Shown: positions 1 to 8,572, numbered from the stretch's first letter. The stretch: DNA of 64,000 nucleotides from Ammoniphilus sp. YIM 78166 (GCF_004522215.1 NZ_SDLR01000005.1:217086-281085), one strand, 5' to 3'. Notes: a model not told the origin generated them from the sequence alone. Numbers and translations are program-made.

Positions 1-1
1 T

Positions 2-67
2 CCCGACCTTTCAGGGAAATTCCAGGAGCTAGAGGAAAAAGGACTCCTCGTAAATTGCGACGCCTAA
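2..67 (+). CDS. 3' end of an upstream gene, probably arsR repressor
   Basis: An open frame runs in from the left edge and stops with TAA at 65-67, giving 21 residues that end GLLVNCDA. It lies 20 bp before arsB with only an AAGGAG-type site between, so it belongs to the same operon. In Bacillales the gene before arsB-arsC is normally the ArsR repressor, which releases the promoter on binding As(III). The tail is too short to recognise on its own, so the name rests on position only. Confidence 0.4.
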   Translation, partial: PDLSGKFQELEEKGLLVNCDA

Positions 68-87
68 CGTAAGGAGAGAGAGAAAAC

Positions 88-1374
88 ATGTTAGCAGCTA
101 TTATTTTTGCCATTACCTTAGTTTTTGTCATTTGGCAACCTAGAGGTCTTTCTATTGGTTGGTCTGCCTCCGTCGGGGCACTGCTTGCCCTAGCTTTTGG
201 CGTGGTTACACTCCAAGATGTATGGACCGTAACCGGGATCGTCTGGAACGCCACATTAGCATTCGTGGCCATCATCCTCATTTCATTAATATTAGATGAA
301 ATTGGATATTTTGAATGGGCAGCCTTGCATATGGCTCGCCTAGCAAAGGGAAACGGAAAATTAATGTTTGTGTACGTCATTTTTCTTGGAGCAGCGGTAG
401 CCGCGTTTTTTGCCAATGATGGAGCAGCCCTTATCTTAACCCCAATCGTTTTGGCGATGGTTCGGGCGTTGAAGTTCGATGAGAAAATGATTATCGCTTA
501 TGTTATCGCGAGTGGTTTTATTGCAGATACCACTTCATTGCCCCTTGTTGTGAGTAATCTAGTCAACATCGTATCGGCTGATTTCTTTGGTATCGGATTT
601 CTAGAATATGCAAGCCGAATGATTGTGCCTAACTTTTTTGCCTTATTCGCCAGTCTAGGAGTGCTTTATTTCTATTTTAGAAAGAGCATACCAGAATCTT
701 ATGACATGACTCAATTAAGAAAGCCACACGAAGCCATTCGAGATATGAGGTTGTTCCGTTTGTCTTGGCTTATTTTAGCCGTTCTTCTGTTCGGGTACCT
801 TTTAAGTGAAACTTTAGCCATTCCGGTATCCTTTATCGCTGGAATTGCAGCTATTTTCTTCATTATTGTAGCCAAGGGTAGTGAGAAAGTAAATACTTGG
901 AAACTCGTTAAGGAAGCGCCTTGGGCTGTCGTTGTGTTCTCCATTGGTATGTACGTCGTCGTTTATGGACTTCGAAATGCAGGTTTAACGGATATGTTAG
1001 GTCAAGCAATTCAATGGACAGCAGATTACGGATTATTCTCCGCAACAATGGGAATGGGCTTTATCGCAGCCCTACTCTCTTCGATCATGAACAATATGCC
1101 AACCGTTATGATCGATGCCTTAGCCATTCAAGGTACAGCAACAGAAGGTGTCATTCGTGAAGCCTTAATTTATGCCAACGTGATCGGTTCGGACCTGGGA
1201 CCTAAAATTACACCTATTGGTTCTTTAGCTACGTTGCTTTGGCTCCACGTATTGTCTCGAAAAAATATTACGATCACTTGGGGTCAATACTTCCGAACTG
1301 GAATTGTCCTGACGATACCCACATTATTTATCACCCTTTTGGGTCTATATCTATGGCTCAATATTATTTATTAA
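88..1374 (+). CDS. arsB: ArsB arsenite efflux permease
   Basis: This is a 428-residue polytopic membrane protein with about 11-12 hydrophobic segments and no signal peptide. It carries the ArsB/NhaD-type signature [13 protein letters not shown] near residues 107-119. ArsB expels As(III) and Sb(III) from the cytoplasm using the proton gradient. The length is typical of the family. An AAGGAGAGAGAG stretch precedes ATG 88. It is followed by arsC after 27 bp and arsI, so the reductase product goes directly to the pump. The assignment to ArsB rather than the unrelated Acr3 rests on the [10 protein letters not shown] signature and the overall hydropathy. Confidence 0.93.
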   Translation: MLAAIIFAITLVFVIWQPRGLSIGWSASVGALLALAFGVVTLQDVWTVTGIVWNATLAFVAIILISLILDEIGYFEWAALHMARLAKGNGKLMFVYVIFLGAAVAAFFANDGAALILTPIVLAMVRALKFDEKMIIAYVIASGFIADTTSLPLVVSNLVNIVSADFFGIGFLEYASRMIVPNFFALFASLGVLYFYFRKSIPESYDMTQLRKPHEAIRDMRLFRLSWLILAVLLFGYLLSETLAIPVSFIAGIAAIFFIIVAKGSEKVNTWKLVKEAPWAVVVFSIGMYVVVYGLRNAGLTDMLGQAIQWTADYGLFSATMGMGFIAALLSSIMNNMPTVMIDALAIQGTATEGVIREALIYANVIGSDLGPKITPIGSLATLLWLHVLSRKNITITWGQYFRTGIVLTIPTLFITLLGLYLWLNIIY

Positions 1375-1401
1375 AAATACCCTTCATTGGAGGAAAAGAA
1401 C

Positions 1402-1824
1402 ATGACAAAACCACTTGTTTACTTTTTATGTACAGGGAATTCTTGCCGTAGCCAAATAGCACATGGTTGGTTACAAGCCGTTGCCGGGGATAAATACGAA
1501 GTACAAAGTGCAGGGCTTGAAGCCCACGGCTTGAACCCTCGTGCTGTCCAAGTCATGAAAGAAGCAGGGGTAAATATTAGCCACCATACTTCCGATGTCA
1601 TTGACCCTGAAACATTAAAACGTGCAGATTATATTATCACTTTATGTGGTCATGCTCATGACAACTGCCCTGTGGTTCGTAACGATAAAGCGGAAAGATG
1701 GCACTGGGGCTTTGATGACCCCGCGAAAGCAACCGGAACGGAAGAGGAAATTATGGCTCAATTCCGTACCGTTAGGGACCAAATTAAGGCTCGTATGGAG
1801 CAGTTCGCAAAAGAAGGTAAATAA
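1402..1824 (+). CDS. arsC: ArsC arsenate reductase (thioredoxin-coupled)
   Basis: This cytoplasmic protein of 140 residues has the low-molecular-weight phosphatase fold. It reduces As(V) to As(III) with thioredoxin as electron donor. The P-loop C10-T-G-N-S-C15-R-S is intact, and Cys82 and Cys89 ([10 protein letters not shown]) complete the three-cysteine relay known from the Bacillus and Staphylococcus enzymes. ATG 1402 is chosen because GGAGG lies about 8 nt upstream. A TTG 15 nt earlier overlaps that site and is less likely. It sits between arsB and arsI. Confidence 0.96.
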   Translation: MTKPLVYFLCTGNSCRSQIAHGWLQAVAGDKYEVQSAGLEAHGLNPRAVQVMKEAGVNISHHTSDVIDPETLKRADYIITLCGHAHDNCPVVRNDKAERWHWGFDDPAKATGTEEEIMAQFRTVRDQIKARMEQFAKEGK

Positions 1825-1850
1825 ATATCATACAAGTGAGGTTATTATCC

Positions 1851-2324
1851 ATGATTAAAAGAATGCATGTGGCTGTGAATTGCAGTGACTTGGAAGCATC
1901 TTTAAAGTTTTATCGTGCTTTTTTTGGCACAGAGCCCACAAAGGTGAAAGATAACTACGCGAAGTTTGAACTCGACGAACCAGCCCTACACTTCTCATTG
2001 AATGTAAGACCTTTTGAACAAAAAGGATCGCTGAACCATTTAGGATTCCAGGTGAACAACACGGAAGAAGTGTTAGCTATGGGAGAAAGATTGCGAGAAG
2101 CTGGACTTCTAACCATTGACGAGATGGGAACGACTTGTTGCTATGCGGTTCAGGATAAAGTGTGGGTTTATGACCCCGATAACAATGCTTGGGAGATATT
2201 CTATACGAAGGAGGATTCCGAGTTTGAATCAGCCGGAGACCCGAGAGATATGTCTTTATGTTGTGCACCCACTCCGAATCAAGCGGTCCCTGTAACTATA
2301 GAGCTAGGAAAGTTTAAAAAATAG
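1851..2324 (+). CDS. arsI: ArsI C-As lyase (VOC family)
   Basis: This 157-residue protein is a vicinal-oxygen-chelate protein. ArsI uses Fe(II) and O2 to cleave the C-As bond of trivalent organoarsenicals (methylarsenite, reduced aromatic arsenicals), releasing As(III). His6, His63 and Glu115 match the metal triad of the family, and the paired cysteines C96-C97 in TTCCYAVQDK match the arsenic-binding pair. A second CC pair lies near the C-terminus. ATG 1851 follows GAGG. It is the last gene of the ars operon, so released arsenite can leave through ArsB. Plain glyoxalases lack the TTCC pair, which supports ArsI over the generic name. Confidence 0.9.
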   Translation: MIKRMHVAVNCSDLEASLKFYRAFFGTEPTKVKDNYAKFELDEPALHFSLNVRPFEQKGSLNHLGFQVNNTEEVLAMGERLREAGLLTIDEMGTTCCYAVQDKVWVYDPDNNAWEIFYTKEDSEFESAGDPRDMSLCCAPTPNQAVPVTIELGKFKK

Positions 2325-2350
2325 GCTCTGCCCAAAAGTTCAGCAAAATA

Positions 2351-2372
2351 GAGGGCTGTCGATGCAGCCCTC
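2351..2372. terminator. hairpin between convergent ars operon and DUF2935 gene
   Basis: The arms GAGGGCTG and CAGCCCTC are perfect 8-bp complements around a 6-nt loop. It lies 27 bp after arsI and just beyond the end of the opposing gene. There is no clean T-run on the plus side, so it may serve either strand. Confidence 0.6.
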
Positions 2373-2383
2373 GATGAACAAGT

Positions 2384-3187
2384 CTATTTTTTCTTTTTCG
2401 TTTTCGATAGATGCGCTTCAAATAAATCTATTATTTCCAAAAATCTCTCTGCTTCTCTAAATGTATGATCTGCCAAGAGTGGATGAATATTGCTCTTAAT
2501 TCGACAAGCCTCTATTAATTCTCTTGCTGTTTTCTTAAAATCCCTTAGCGAAACAACTGAAACTCTGTTTTGATCCAAAAACTGATCCAGAAGTGGTACA
2601 GTTTCAGATTGTGGACGCATAGAATCCAAATCAATGGCTTGAAAAACCAATTGATCAAAATCATGGCTAAATTCTCTCGCTTGTTCCACTAGTTTTCTTT
2701 CGGAAGGATCTAATAGGTGTCCAATAAATTTGGCGTGATCAGCCATTATCTTAAGGAAAAATAAATTTTCTTGAATGATGGTGTCAGGTTCGGGTGCAAG
2801 TCTGCCTTCGTTGAGATCTCTTAACCGTTTGGCAAAATAACTTGCTTCTCTGCTGACATGGTCAACTAATAATGGATAGTTGTTTTGTGTTGGGATTTCG
2901 CAGCGTATAACTAAACCTAATACTTTTCTCTTGTAACCCCAAATGGCAACGGCTGCTTGATAAACCTCATTGTTAAAGGCTTGAATAAGCTGTAAATCCG
3001 CATTTACATTAAGTCTTGCTAACTTTTCCTCTATTCGTTCAAAGAGGCTAATGAAATGTTGGGCTTCTGCAATTAATTGTGTCTGTTGATAGGTAAATCC
3101 CAAGCTTAAAAATAAAGCATGTTCCTTCATGATCCTAGACCAAAACTTAATTTCATCCAAGGATCTAACGACAATTGGATTCGCCAT
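2384..3187 (-). CDS. DUF2935 family protein
   Basis: This 267-residue, mostly helical soluble protein is made of two similar halves. Each starts with a pattern of the type 'FWxxIMxEHALF' or 'FLKIMADHAKFIGHLLDPSE' (about residues 15-30 and 135-160) and ends near 'LLxDHxxREAxxF'. This double helical-bundle arrangement with repeated D/E-H-x-x-F positions is the DUF2935 family, found in Bacillales and Clostridia and suspected to bind metal. No biochemical role is established. ATG 3187 is chosen because AGGAGGTG sits 6 nt upstream; an in-frame start 63 nt earlier has no such site. The gene is monocistronic and convergent with arsI. Confidence 0.82.
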   Translation of the reverse strand: MANPIVVRSLDEIKFWSRIMKEHALFLSLGFTYQQTQLIAEAQHFISLFERIEEKLARLNVNADLQLIQAFNNEVYQAAVAIWGYKRKVLGLVIRCEIPTQNNYPLLVDHVSREASYFAKRLRDLNEGRLAPEPDTIIQENLFFLKIMADHAKFIGHLLDPSERKLVEQAREFSHDFDQLVFQAIDLDSMRPQSETVPLLDQFLDQNRVSVVSLRDFKKTARELIEACRIKSNIHPLLADHTFREAERFLEIIDLFEAHLSKTKKKK

Positions 3188-3197
3188 AATGCACCTC

Positions 3198-3269
3198 CTA
3201 ATGACATATCTTCCTCCAATATCTATGTTAGAATATTCACACTCATTCATACCATATTCTTGAACGATC
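3198..3269. repeat. dispersed imperfect repeat, copy 1
   Basis: About 70 bp starting CTAATGACATAT and containing CCAATATCTATG, CATTCATA and TTGAACGATC. It recurs with small changes at 35202-35269, 32 kb away. Here it forms the region upstream of the DUF2935 gene and includes its ribosome binding region. Confidence 0.6.
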
Positions 3270-3529
3270 CTCCCAATAGCAATAAATAGGAAGATGAATG
3301 TATCGCAACCGTTATGCTATCAAATCCCATTTAATTAAAACACTTTTTAGAACTGCTAATTTTACAAACCTTTTGTCGTATCTTTGTCGTTCCATAAGGT
3401 GATTTAACCAATTTCTTAAGCGGTCTGATTAACGAAATAATGCCCATAATCTAATCCATCCTCATAATAATTTCACTCGTTATGTATATGTTTACCCTAA
3501 TGGATAATCCTCCAACCTTCCTCAACTAC

Positions 3530-3703
3530 CTACCCATTAGTTGCGTAACGTAAAGAGGAGCAGCCGTGGCGACTGCTCCCAAAGTTAACGAATCCCTTAG
3601 CGCAATAACGAATTATAAATACAAAGATTATGCTAAGGACAATCAAAACATAGTACCCAAGTTGGAGGATTCCAGGGGTGCCGTCATAATGATTTGACTG
3701 TAG
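3530..3703 (-). pseudogene. possible relic of a small membrane peptide gene
   Basis: The 3188-3724 gap has no full gene. This frame of 57 codons lacks any usable start but encodes a hydrophobic helix (GYYVLIVLSIIFVFIIRYC) after a short polar stretch, a layout like the small YjcZ-type sporulation peptides. An inverted repeat GGAGCAG/CTGCTCC lies inside it at 3557-3579. It could equally be chance. Confidence 0.25.
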
Positions 3704-3724
3704 TCATATCTATGGCGATCTATC

Positions 3725-4096
3725 CTATTCCTTTATTACTCTATTCGTAATCTTTAATAATAAAAGACCAGTTATTAGAAGATTAACAATAAATCCAGTA
3801 ATACTAATTATTGTGGAATAAATGTGATAATGATAAGTCAAATCTTGTACAATTGAAAATCCCCACAAAAACACAGGGAGACTTAATAATAACAAAGATA
3901 AGTATGGATCATTCGTTTTCTTAGTATTGAATAAGCCTATGATTGCAAAAGTTAATATGCTTATCAAGGTAAACCATAATTCCCCAATAGAAATAGAAAC
4001 GGGTATATCCCCTGAAAGAATCATCGTCCAACACCAAAGAAGAAAAGAGTACCCACCCAATAACAAAGAGTTACTTATTGAAGCTTTAGAAAACAT
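3725..4096 (-). CDS. small four-helix membrane protein, unknown function
   Basis: This protein has about 123 residues and roughly four transmembrane segments separated by short polar loops, with a basic C-terminus (KITNRVIKE). No family is recognised. Two starts are possible: ATG 4096 with GGAG 9 nt upstream, or ATG 4111 with AAGG 5 nt upstream. Either way it overlaps the end of the preceding gene by 11-26 bp, so the two are translationally coupled. It is the last gene of a three-gene unit read from 5418 to 3725. Confidence 0.65.
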   Translation of the reverse strand: MFSKASISNSLLLGGYSFLLWCWTMILSGDIPVSISIGELWFTLISILTFAIIGLFNTKKTNDPYLSLLLLSLPVFLWGFSIVQDLTYHYHIYSTIISITGFIVNLLITGLLLLKITNRVIKE

Positions 4097-4616
4097 GGTT
4101 TTTATCTCCATTATTAACCTTTTTTGACGTTTCTTCTATTGATAATATTTCATAGTTTATAACGGTTTTTGAGTAAGGAAGATACTCAACAATGACCCAT
4201 CTGTCCTTAAGATCATCTTCAACTCCGCTGGGTAAAGCTAATTTTACGTTTTCTATTGTTACATATAACTTCCTTGTCATTTTCGATCCCGTTTTTTCAA
4301 GCTCTTTGGGTATCCCTTGAACCGTAATCAAGTCGTCCTTAACAAAAGCTGGGATATCAACATATCCACGATAACCAACAACTAGAGCTACTATTATTAA
4401 CAAGGTTCCCGTCAGTCTTTTGTAACCGTCGTATTCCTTTTTAAAGACTACAAATGGTGTCATAGTGATGGCAAGCGTTAAAAATATATAAAAATATAGA
4501 AATCCACCTTGATAAATCCACCCTCTAAAAAGCAAGAAGGAAAGAACCATACAAGCTAGAATGAAGTTCCATATATAGAATAACTTTTTCGTTTTAAATT
4601 CTTCAAAAAGCTTCAT
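4086..4616 (-). CDS. membrane-anchored protein, unknown function
   Basis: This 176-residue protein has three hydrophobic segments in the first ~90 residues, followed by a soluble C-terminal part rich in charged residues (around KDDLITVQGIPKELEKTG and a 'KDRWVIVEYLPYSK' stretch) that could be a small beta domain outside or under the membrane. It overlaps the following membrane gene and starts 67 bp after the upstream 244-residue gene. The family is not recognised. The cassette resembles small unknown-function operons near toxin-immunity loci, but nothing proves that. Confidence 0.65.
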   Translation of the reverse strand: MKLFEEFKTKKLFYIWNFILACMVLSFLLFRGWIYQGGFLYFYIFLTLAITMTPFVVFKKEYDGYKRLTGTLLIIVALVVGYRGYVDIPAFVKDDLITVQGIPKELEKTGSKMTRKLYVTIENVKLALPSGVEDDLKDRWVIVEYLPYSKTVINYEILSIEETSKKVNNGDKNHVF

Positions 4617-4683
4617 TTATGTTTCGACTCCAAGTTTTTCTTCCATCATATATAGTGGATGAATTTTGTTCAATGGAACATTT

Positions 4684-5418
4684 TCACAAGGAATTACTAC
4701 CGCTAACCAATCGAATGATATTTCCATCTTCATCATGTTCCACTCGAAATCGGTACTTTTCATATAACCCCAATTGCGGTGTAATGTTGAAGAAGAAATC
4801 TACTTCCGATAGTAACTCGCCCTGATACCTGTACTCCTCATAATGAAGGTCAGAAAATTTCTCTATTCCACACACACTTCGTTCATACTTCTTCAATTTT
4901 CCGTTATCGTAAATGCATTTGGACACCACTTCTAGTTCGCCTAAATGTGTAAATTCAAAACCGTAAACCACATCTCCGATGTAGATTAAATATTCTTCGT
5001 TAAACCCACTGTCTTTCGTTGAAAACTCAATTACACCCTTTACTCGAAGCAGTCTGCCGTCCTTATCAAAGCCATATTCGTACGAGTAATTCCCAAACTC
5101 AGGTATCTTCTTTTTGAACAATCTGCCTCTTTTCAAGCCGCCAATGACTAAATCCTGAACTGGGCTTGGACAATAAAAACCACGGTGGATCGTTTCTCCG
5201 CCTTTAGAATACTCCAACCTAACAATTTTCTCTTCCGCAGCAGCCCGTAATTCGAATAGTTTGTTAGCATTCTCGTGTTTAATTTTGACCAAATCTTCTA
5301 TAATCTTAATAAAAGCATCTAATCTCGATGGGTTGATTTGTCCTGAAGCCTTTATCTGCTCTTTTGCATCCACTGCCCATTCATCGAATTCTGTCATCAT
5401 TTTTTCAAACTCGTCCAT
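4684..5418 (-). CDS. 244-residue hypothetical protein, possible immunity-like
   Basis: The N-terminal ~75 residues form a predicted helical, acidic segment, and the remainder is beta-rich with repeated 'Y-D-x-D/N-G-x-L' turns (YGFDKDGRLLRVKG, CIYDNGKLKKYE, VEHDEDGNIIRL) like RHS/immunity-type beta repeats. There is no signal peptide or membrane span. GGAGGACAG precedes the ATG at 5418. It heads the cassette with the two membrane proteins downstream. Similar beta-hairpin proteins occur as immunity proteins or antidotes. No toxin gene is visible nearby, so function is unknown. Confidence 0.65.
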   Translation of the reverse strand: MDEFEKMMTEFDEWAVDAKEQIKASGQINPSRLDAFIKIIEDLVKIKHENANKLFELRAAAEEKIVRLEYSKGGETIHRGFYCPSPVQDLVIGGLKRGRLFKKKIPEFGNYSYEYGFDKDGRLLRVKGVIEFSTKDSGFNEEYLIYIGDVVYGFEFTHLGELEVVSKCIYDNGKLKKYERSVCGIEKFSDLHYEEYRYQGELLSEVDFFFNITPQLGLYEKYRFRVEHDEDGNIIRLVSGSNSL

Positions 5419-5737
5419 GCTGTCCTCCTATTTGAAACATAGCTCGCACTCATATCATGGTCTCAAATTTAAGCCTTAAGGAAACCGCCCATACCACAGT
5501 AACAATAAAGCAGGGGATGTATGTCGAACCCGTTCCCCCGCTATCGATCTCCGTCCTTCGGAACAATAAGCTAAAACCTTTATTCAACATGCTGCCTGTT
5601 AAAGTAGCACCGAAAGAGGGAAGGGATACCGAAGCATCCCGTTCATTGCTATCGATATCAGTAGTTCAATTGCGGCCTAGTTAAGTTAGCACCACTATTG
5701 TCATACCTCGTCGTCATTACGAAGTTAGCTGTTAAAA
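5419..5737. other. gene-free stretch with two related A/T-rich motifs
   Basis: No convincing gene. Two tracts share CTATCGAT followed after 70 bp or less by GTTAA(A)GTAGCAC or GTTAAGTTAGCAC. A related tract with CTATCGAT and CTGTTAACATAGCAAC is found near 47500-47545. Confidence 0.35.
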
Positions 5738-5762
5738 AAAGAGCTGGGAGACAGCTCTTTTT
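5738..5762 (-). terminator. Rho-independent terminator of the YkvA-like gene
   Basis: Read on the minus strand, AAAGAGCTG-loop-CAGCTCTTTTTTT follows the stop codon at 5780 after about 17 bp. It has a 9-bp stem and a clear T-run. Confidence 0.85.
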
Positions 5763-5779
5763 CGAAGTATCGATCCTCG

Positions 5780-6166
5780 TTAACGGAATAAATAACGGTT
5801 TGCAATAAGAGCTATCCATATAGCCGCTAATATCCACACTAAGATAAATAGGCTTCCAACAAACCAGTTTGTTCGTTTACCCTTTTTCATGAGTTCTTCA
5901 GCCTTCATCTTACATTCCGCAATAACCGATTCAGGTATCATCTTTAACGCAAACATTACGCCTAGAGGAACCAATATCACATCATCCAGATAGCCTAATA
6001 TAGGGATAAAATCGGGAATTAAATCAATTGGGCTAAAAGCATAAGCGACAACGCAAATAGCAAATACCTTTGCATACAAAGGAGTGCGATTATCTTTGTA
6101 AGCAAAGTAAAGTACGAAAACCTGACTTTTTAACTTTTTAGCCCATGCTTTCAATTTATAAAACAT
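5780..6166 (-). CDS. YkvA family (DUF1232) membrane protein
   Basis: This 128-residue protein carries the DUF1232 core from about residue 25, seen in YAFSPIDLIPDFIPILGYLDD, a helical hairpin with the conserved SPIDLIPD-x-IP-x-LG-x-LDD motif. It is followed by a basic helix and a C-terminal transmembrane segment. The family is widespread and its role unknown. A GGAG-type site precedes ATG 6166. It is monocistronic, with its own terminator. B. subtilis YkvA has the same core. Confidence 0.88.
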   Translation of the reverse strand: MFYKLKAWAKKLKSQVFVLYFAYKDNRTPLYAKVFAICVVAYAFSPIDLIPDFIPILGYLDDVILVPLGVMFALKMIPESVIAECKMKAEELMKKGKRTNWFVGSLFILVWILAAIWIALIANRYLFR

Positions 6167-6207
6167 GATTAACCTCTCCTACTTGAAAACAATCTAATCT
6201 AATTTTA

Positions 6208-6324
6208 CTACACTTTACTCTTAATAGCTCCACCGCCGGGAGGTAGGTCAGAGTCATCATAAGGTTTTTTACCACTCCCCAAGAAGCATGTAAGTACATA
6301 CACCTCAGGCAAAGGCTTGTCCAT
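6208..6324 (-). pseudogene. COG0523 (CobW-like) GTPase remnant
   Basis: ATG 6324 opens a 38-codon frame that begins MDKPLPEVYVLTCFLGSGK, the typical N-terminus and Walker A of a COG0523 metal-chaperone GTPase. The expected GFLGSGKTT is here CFLGSGKK. It then changes abruptly into an unrelated tail rich in Pro and Gly (DSDLPPGGGAIKSKV). The other 300 residues are gone, so the gene was destroyed by an internal deletion. It starts 55 bp from a Zur-like box and is divergent to folE2, so it was probably a zinc-starvation gene. It is too small to bind nucleotide productively. Confidence 0.7.
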
Positions 6325-6378
6325 TATCGTTATCATTCCTTTCTATAACAAATATATTTACATTTTATACTTTATAAA

Positions 6379-6393
6379 TAATAATGATTACGA
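6379..6393. promoter_or_regulatory. Zur-like operator between folE2 and COG0523 relics
   Basis: TAATAATGATTACGA matches the 7-1-7 Bacillus Zur consensus TCGTAATnATTACGA, with the right half perfect and the left half 5/7. It lies between two divergent genes that are both typical Zur targets, which supports the call. Confidence 0.7.
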
Positions 6394-6456
6394 TAATATA
6401 ACTATTATAGTGCTTACATGATGAGGGCACAAATAAGACCAGAATAAGGAGACACA

Positions 6457-6924
6457 ATGATACCCAATCAACCGCTTATACTACCTACAAAAGAAGAACG
6501 GCATAAACTCTTTGGTTCTGTACCACCCGTTAAGGGGTCTAAACCCACCTCTAAAGAAGCGATGGTGGATCTACAAAACAAACCTAATGATTTTCTCTTT
6601 GCCTTAGACTCCGTTGGGATCTGCAACGTCAAACATCCCATAACCATTCACTCAGATGCAGAGCCTCAGGTCCAAACGACTATTGGAACCTTTCGATTAA
6701 CGACCCGTTTAATTCGTGAGGCAAAAGGGATTAACATGAGCCGTTTAACCGAGCAGCTGGATCAGTATCATAAAGAAGGTTGGATTGCCGACCTCCCTCA
6801 TTTATGTAAATTTACGAAAGAGCTGGCAGAACGTATGCACCAACAAGGTGCAGAAGTAGAAGTGACCTTCCCGGTCCGAACCATCATTTCGATTATTAGA
6901 CTGATTTCAATACCCATTTCTTAA
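6457..6924 (+). pseudogene. folE2: truncated GTP cyclohydrolase FolE2
   Basis: The first ~140 residues read as FolE2 (type IB GTP cyclohydrolase, the first step of folate synthesis): ILPTKEERHKLFGSVPP, VGICNVKHPI, then QTTIGTFRLTTRL and GINMSRLTEQLDQYH. After 'EVTFP' the sequence switches to VRTIISIIRLISIPIS and stops. Full-length FolE2 is about 260-300 residues, so the C-terminal half with metal- and substrate-binding Cys, His and Glu is lost. The frame ends inside the opposing znuB 3' end, so one deletion joined folE2 to znuB. The intact start, AAGGAG and Zur box suggest recent loss. FolE2 replaces zinc-dependent FolE when zinc is scarce. Confidence 0.85.
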
Positions 6925-7735
6925 AAGAAATCACTACGCATAAGATCAACAGGGCAATAATTACAATCGTACCCCCTGGCGCTAAATCCCATATGTACGA
7001 AACATAAAGGCCAAACAACACAGAAGATTGGGCAAACAAGATCGAGTAGAAGAACGTTTGCTTAAAACTGTTGGCAATTTTCATACTGGCGGCAACCGGC
7101 AAGACGATCAAAGCAGAAACAAGTAAAATCCCCACAATCCGCATGGATGAAGCGATCACCAGTGCCAGTAAGACGGTAAAAATTAAATTGACTCTCCTTG
7201 AGGGAATCCCGCTGATCTTGGCATTCTCCTCATCAAAGGATAAGGAAAATAACTCTTTATAGAATAAGAGAACCACCGTAAGTACTAGGATAGCCGTAAG
7301 AAGAACCGTAAACATATCCGATCGGGAAATGGCCGTAATACTCCCGAACAGGTAACTGTACAAATCTACGTTAAATCCATTTGCGAGTGAAATAAATACG
7401 ACACCAAACCCGATTCCGGCAGATAAGGTAATGGGAACGGCCATATCTTGATAATGCCGGTAAACTTTTCGAAGTTGCTCTACTCCTAATGATCCGGCCA
7501 CAGAAAATGAAATGCCTAAATAGACAGGATTTAATCCGGAGAAAAAAGAAAGATGTTTCCCCAACAATAAACTGAAAGCCACCCCAGATAGTGTAATATG
7601 AGAAAGGGCATCCGCAATGACAGACATTCGCCTAACTGCAACAAATACTCCGAGAACCGGAGCGATGAATCCAATGAGGACTCCGGATATTAAAGCATTT
7701 CGCATAAACTCAAAATTCATTAACGCATGTATCAT
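6896..7735 (-). CDS. znuB: ZnuB zinc ABC transporter permease
   Basis: This 279-residue protein has about eight membrane helices and belongs to the ABC-3 (metal) permease family. It has the family's GVLIGFIAPVLGVFVAVRRMS start and the SDALSHITLSG-type motif (here ADALSHITLSGVAF). It forms the channel for Zn2+ or Mn2+ delivered by a ZnuA-like lipoprotein. No binding-protein gene is nearby, so it must be encoded elsewhere. The start is uncertain: ATG 7735 (SD 14 nt away) or GTG 7747 (SD only 2 nt away), both overlapping the end of znuC. Its last 29 bp overlap the truncated folE2. Confidence 0.9.
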   Translation of the reverse strand: MIHALMNFEFMRNALISGVLIGFIAPVLGVFVAVRRMSVIADALSHITLSGVAFSLLLGKHLSFFSGLNPVYLGISFSVAGSLGVEQLRKVYRHYQDMAVPITLSAGIGFGVVFISLANGFNVDLYSYLFGSITAISRSDMFTVLLTAILVLTVVLLFYKELFSLSFDEENAKISGIPSRRVNLIFTVLLALVIASSMRIVGILLVSALIVLPVAASMKIANSFKQTFFYSILFAQSSVLFGLYVSYIWDLAPGGTIVIIALLILCVVISFKKWVLKSV

Positions 7736-7763
7736 TCTTTTTATCACTGCTCCTTCCCTTTGC

Positions 7764-8534
7764 TTAATGCGTATGTTGCAAAATCCGCACTTCTTGTCCA
7801 TAGGCAGCGGAAAGAATTTGTGTTTGTTGATGGACAAAATCTCGTGAATCTCCATGATAATAAAGTTTTCTATTCAGACAGGCGACTTGGCTTACCTTAT
7901 TTGTGATGGCGCCGATATCATGACTGACTAACAAAATGGTGATCCCCAACTCTACTCGAAGCTTTTCAATGAGGTCAAAGAAACGTCGCTCTGATTCAGC
8001 ATCAACCCCTACCGTAGGTTCATCTAAGATGAGAAGTTCAGGTTGACTAACCAGGGCTCTGGCGATGAACGTACGCTGTTGTTGACCTCCAGATAACCTC
8101 CCAATATTTCGCTTTGCTAAGTCCCCAAGTCCAACCCTCTCGATCGCCTGATCTATCCATTCCTTTTCCTGGTTTCCTATCCACTTGAATAAACCCATTT
8201 TGCCGAACAAACCTGTAGAAACTACTTCAAATACGGTTGCAGGAAATCCTGTGTTAAAACTATTGGCTTTTTGAGATACATAGCCAATACGACTCCAATC
8301 CCGAAAGGATCGAATCGGTTTACCAAACAGTTTCACCTCGCCTTGTTGGGGTTTTATCAACCCTAACATGATCTTAATGAGGGTTGACTTACCTGAACCA
8401 TTCGGTCCAACGAGGCCTAGAAAATCCCCTTGGTTCATGGCAAGATGAATATCCTCCAACACCATAGAGGCAGAATCATACCCAAAGCTCACATCATGTA
8501 ATTCAATAACTGGAGTCTGTGTTCTATGTGTCAT
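7764..8534 (-). CDS. znuC: ZnuC zinc ABC transporter ATPase
   Basis: This 256-residue cytoplasmic ATPase has Walker A GPNGSGKST at residues 43-51, signature LSGGQQQR around 145-152, Walker B LLILDEPT and the switch histidine in LVSHD. This layout and length fit the AdcC/ZnuC/MntB group that energises zinc or manganese import. The zinc assignment comes from the Zur-like box about 80 bp upstream and the surrounding zinc-responsive genes. Its ATG overlaps the stop of a tiny upstream frame, and no good ribosome site lies directly before it. It is followed by znuB with overlap. Confidence 0.9.
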   Translation of the reverse strand: MTHRTQTPVIELHDVSFGYDSASMVLEDIHLAMNQGDFLGLVGPNGSGKSTLIKIMLGLIKPQQGEVKLFGKPIRSFRDWSRIGYVSQKANSFNTGFPATVFEVVSTGLFGKMGLFKWIGNQEKEWIDQAIERVGLGDLAKRNIGRLSGGQQQRTFIARALVSQPELLILDEPTVGVDAESERRFFDLIEKLRVELGITILLVSHDIGAITNKVSQVACLNRKLYYHGDSRDFVHQQTQILSAAYGQEVRILQHTH

Positions 8535-8572
8535 ATGGCAATGTTTTCAATCCCCAAGGTCTCTTTAATCAT
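8531..8572 (-). CDS. possible 13-codon leader peptide coupled to znuC
   Basis: A short frame (MIKETLGIENIAI) ends with TGA that shares ATGA with the znuC start. A strong AAGGAGGG lies 8-9 nt before an in-frame ATT at 8584, four codons upstream of the ATG. ZnuC itself lacks a nearby ribosome site, so re-initiation after this frame would explain its translation. It could also be chance or the remnant of a lost upstream znuA. Confidence 0.35.
   Translation of the reverse strand: MIKETLGIENIAI

Noticed and set aside
5457..5684. Plus-strand open frame of 75 codons
   Set aside because: It lies in a repeat-like tract, has no SD and no protein-like composition.
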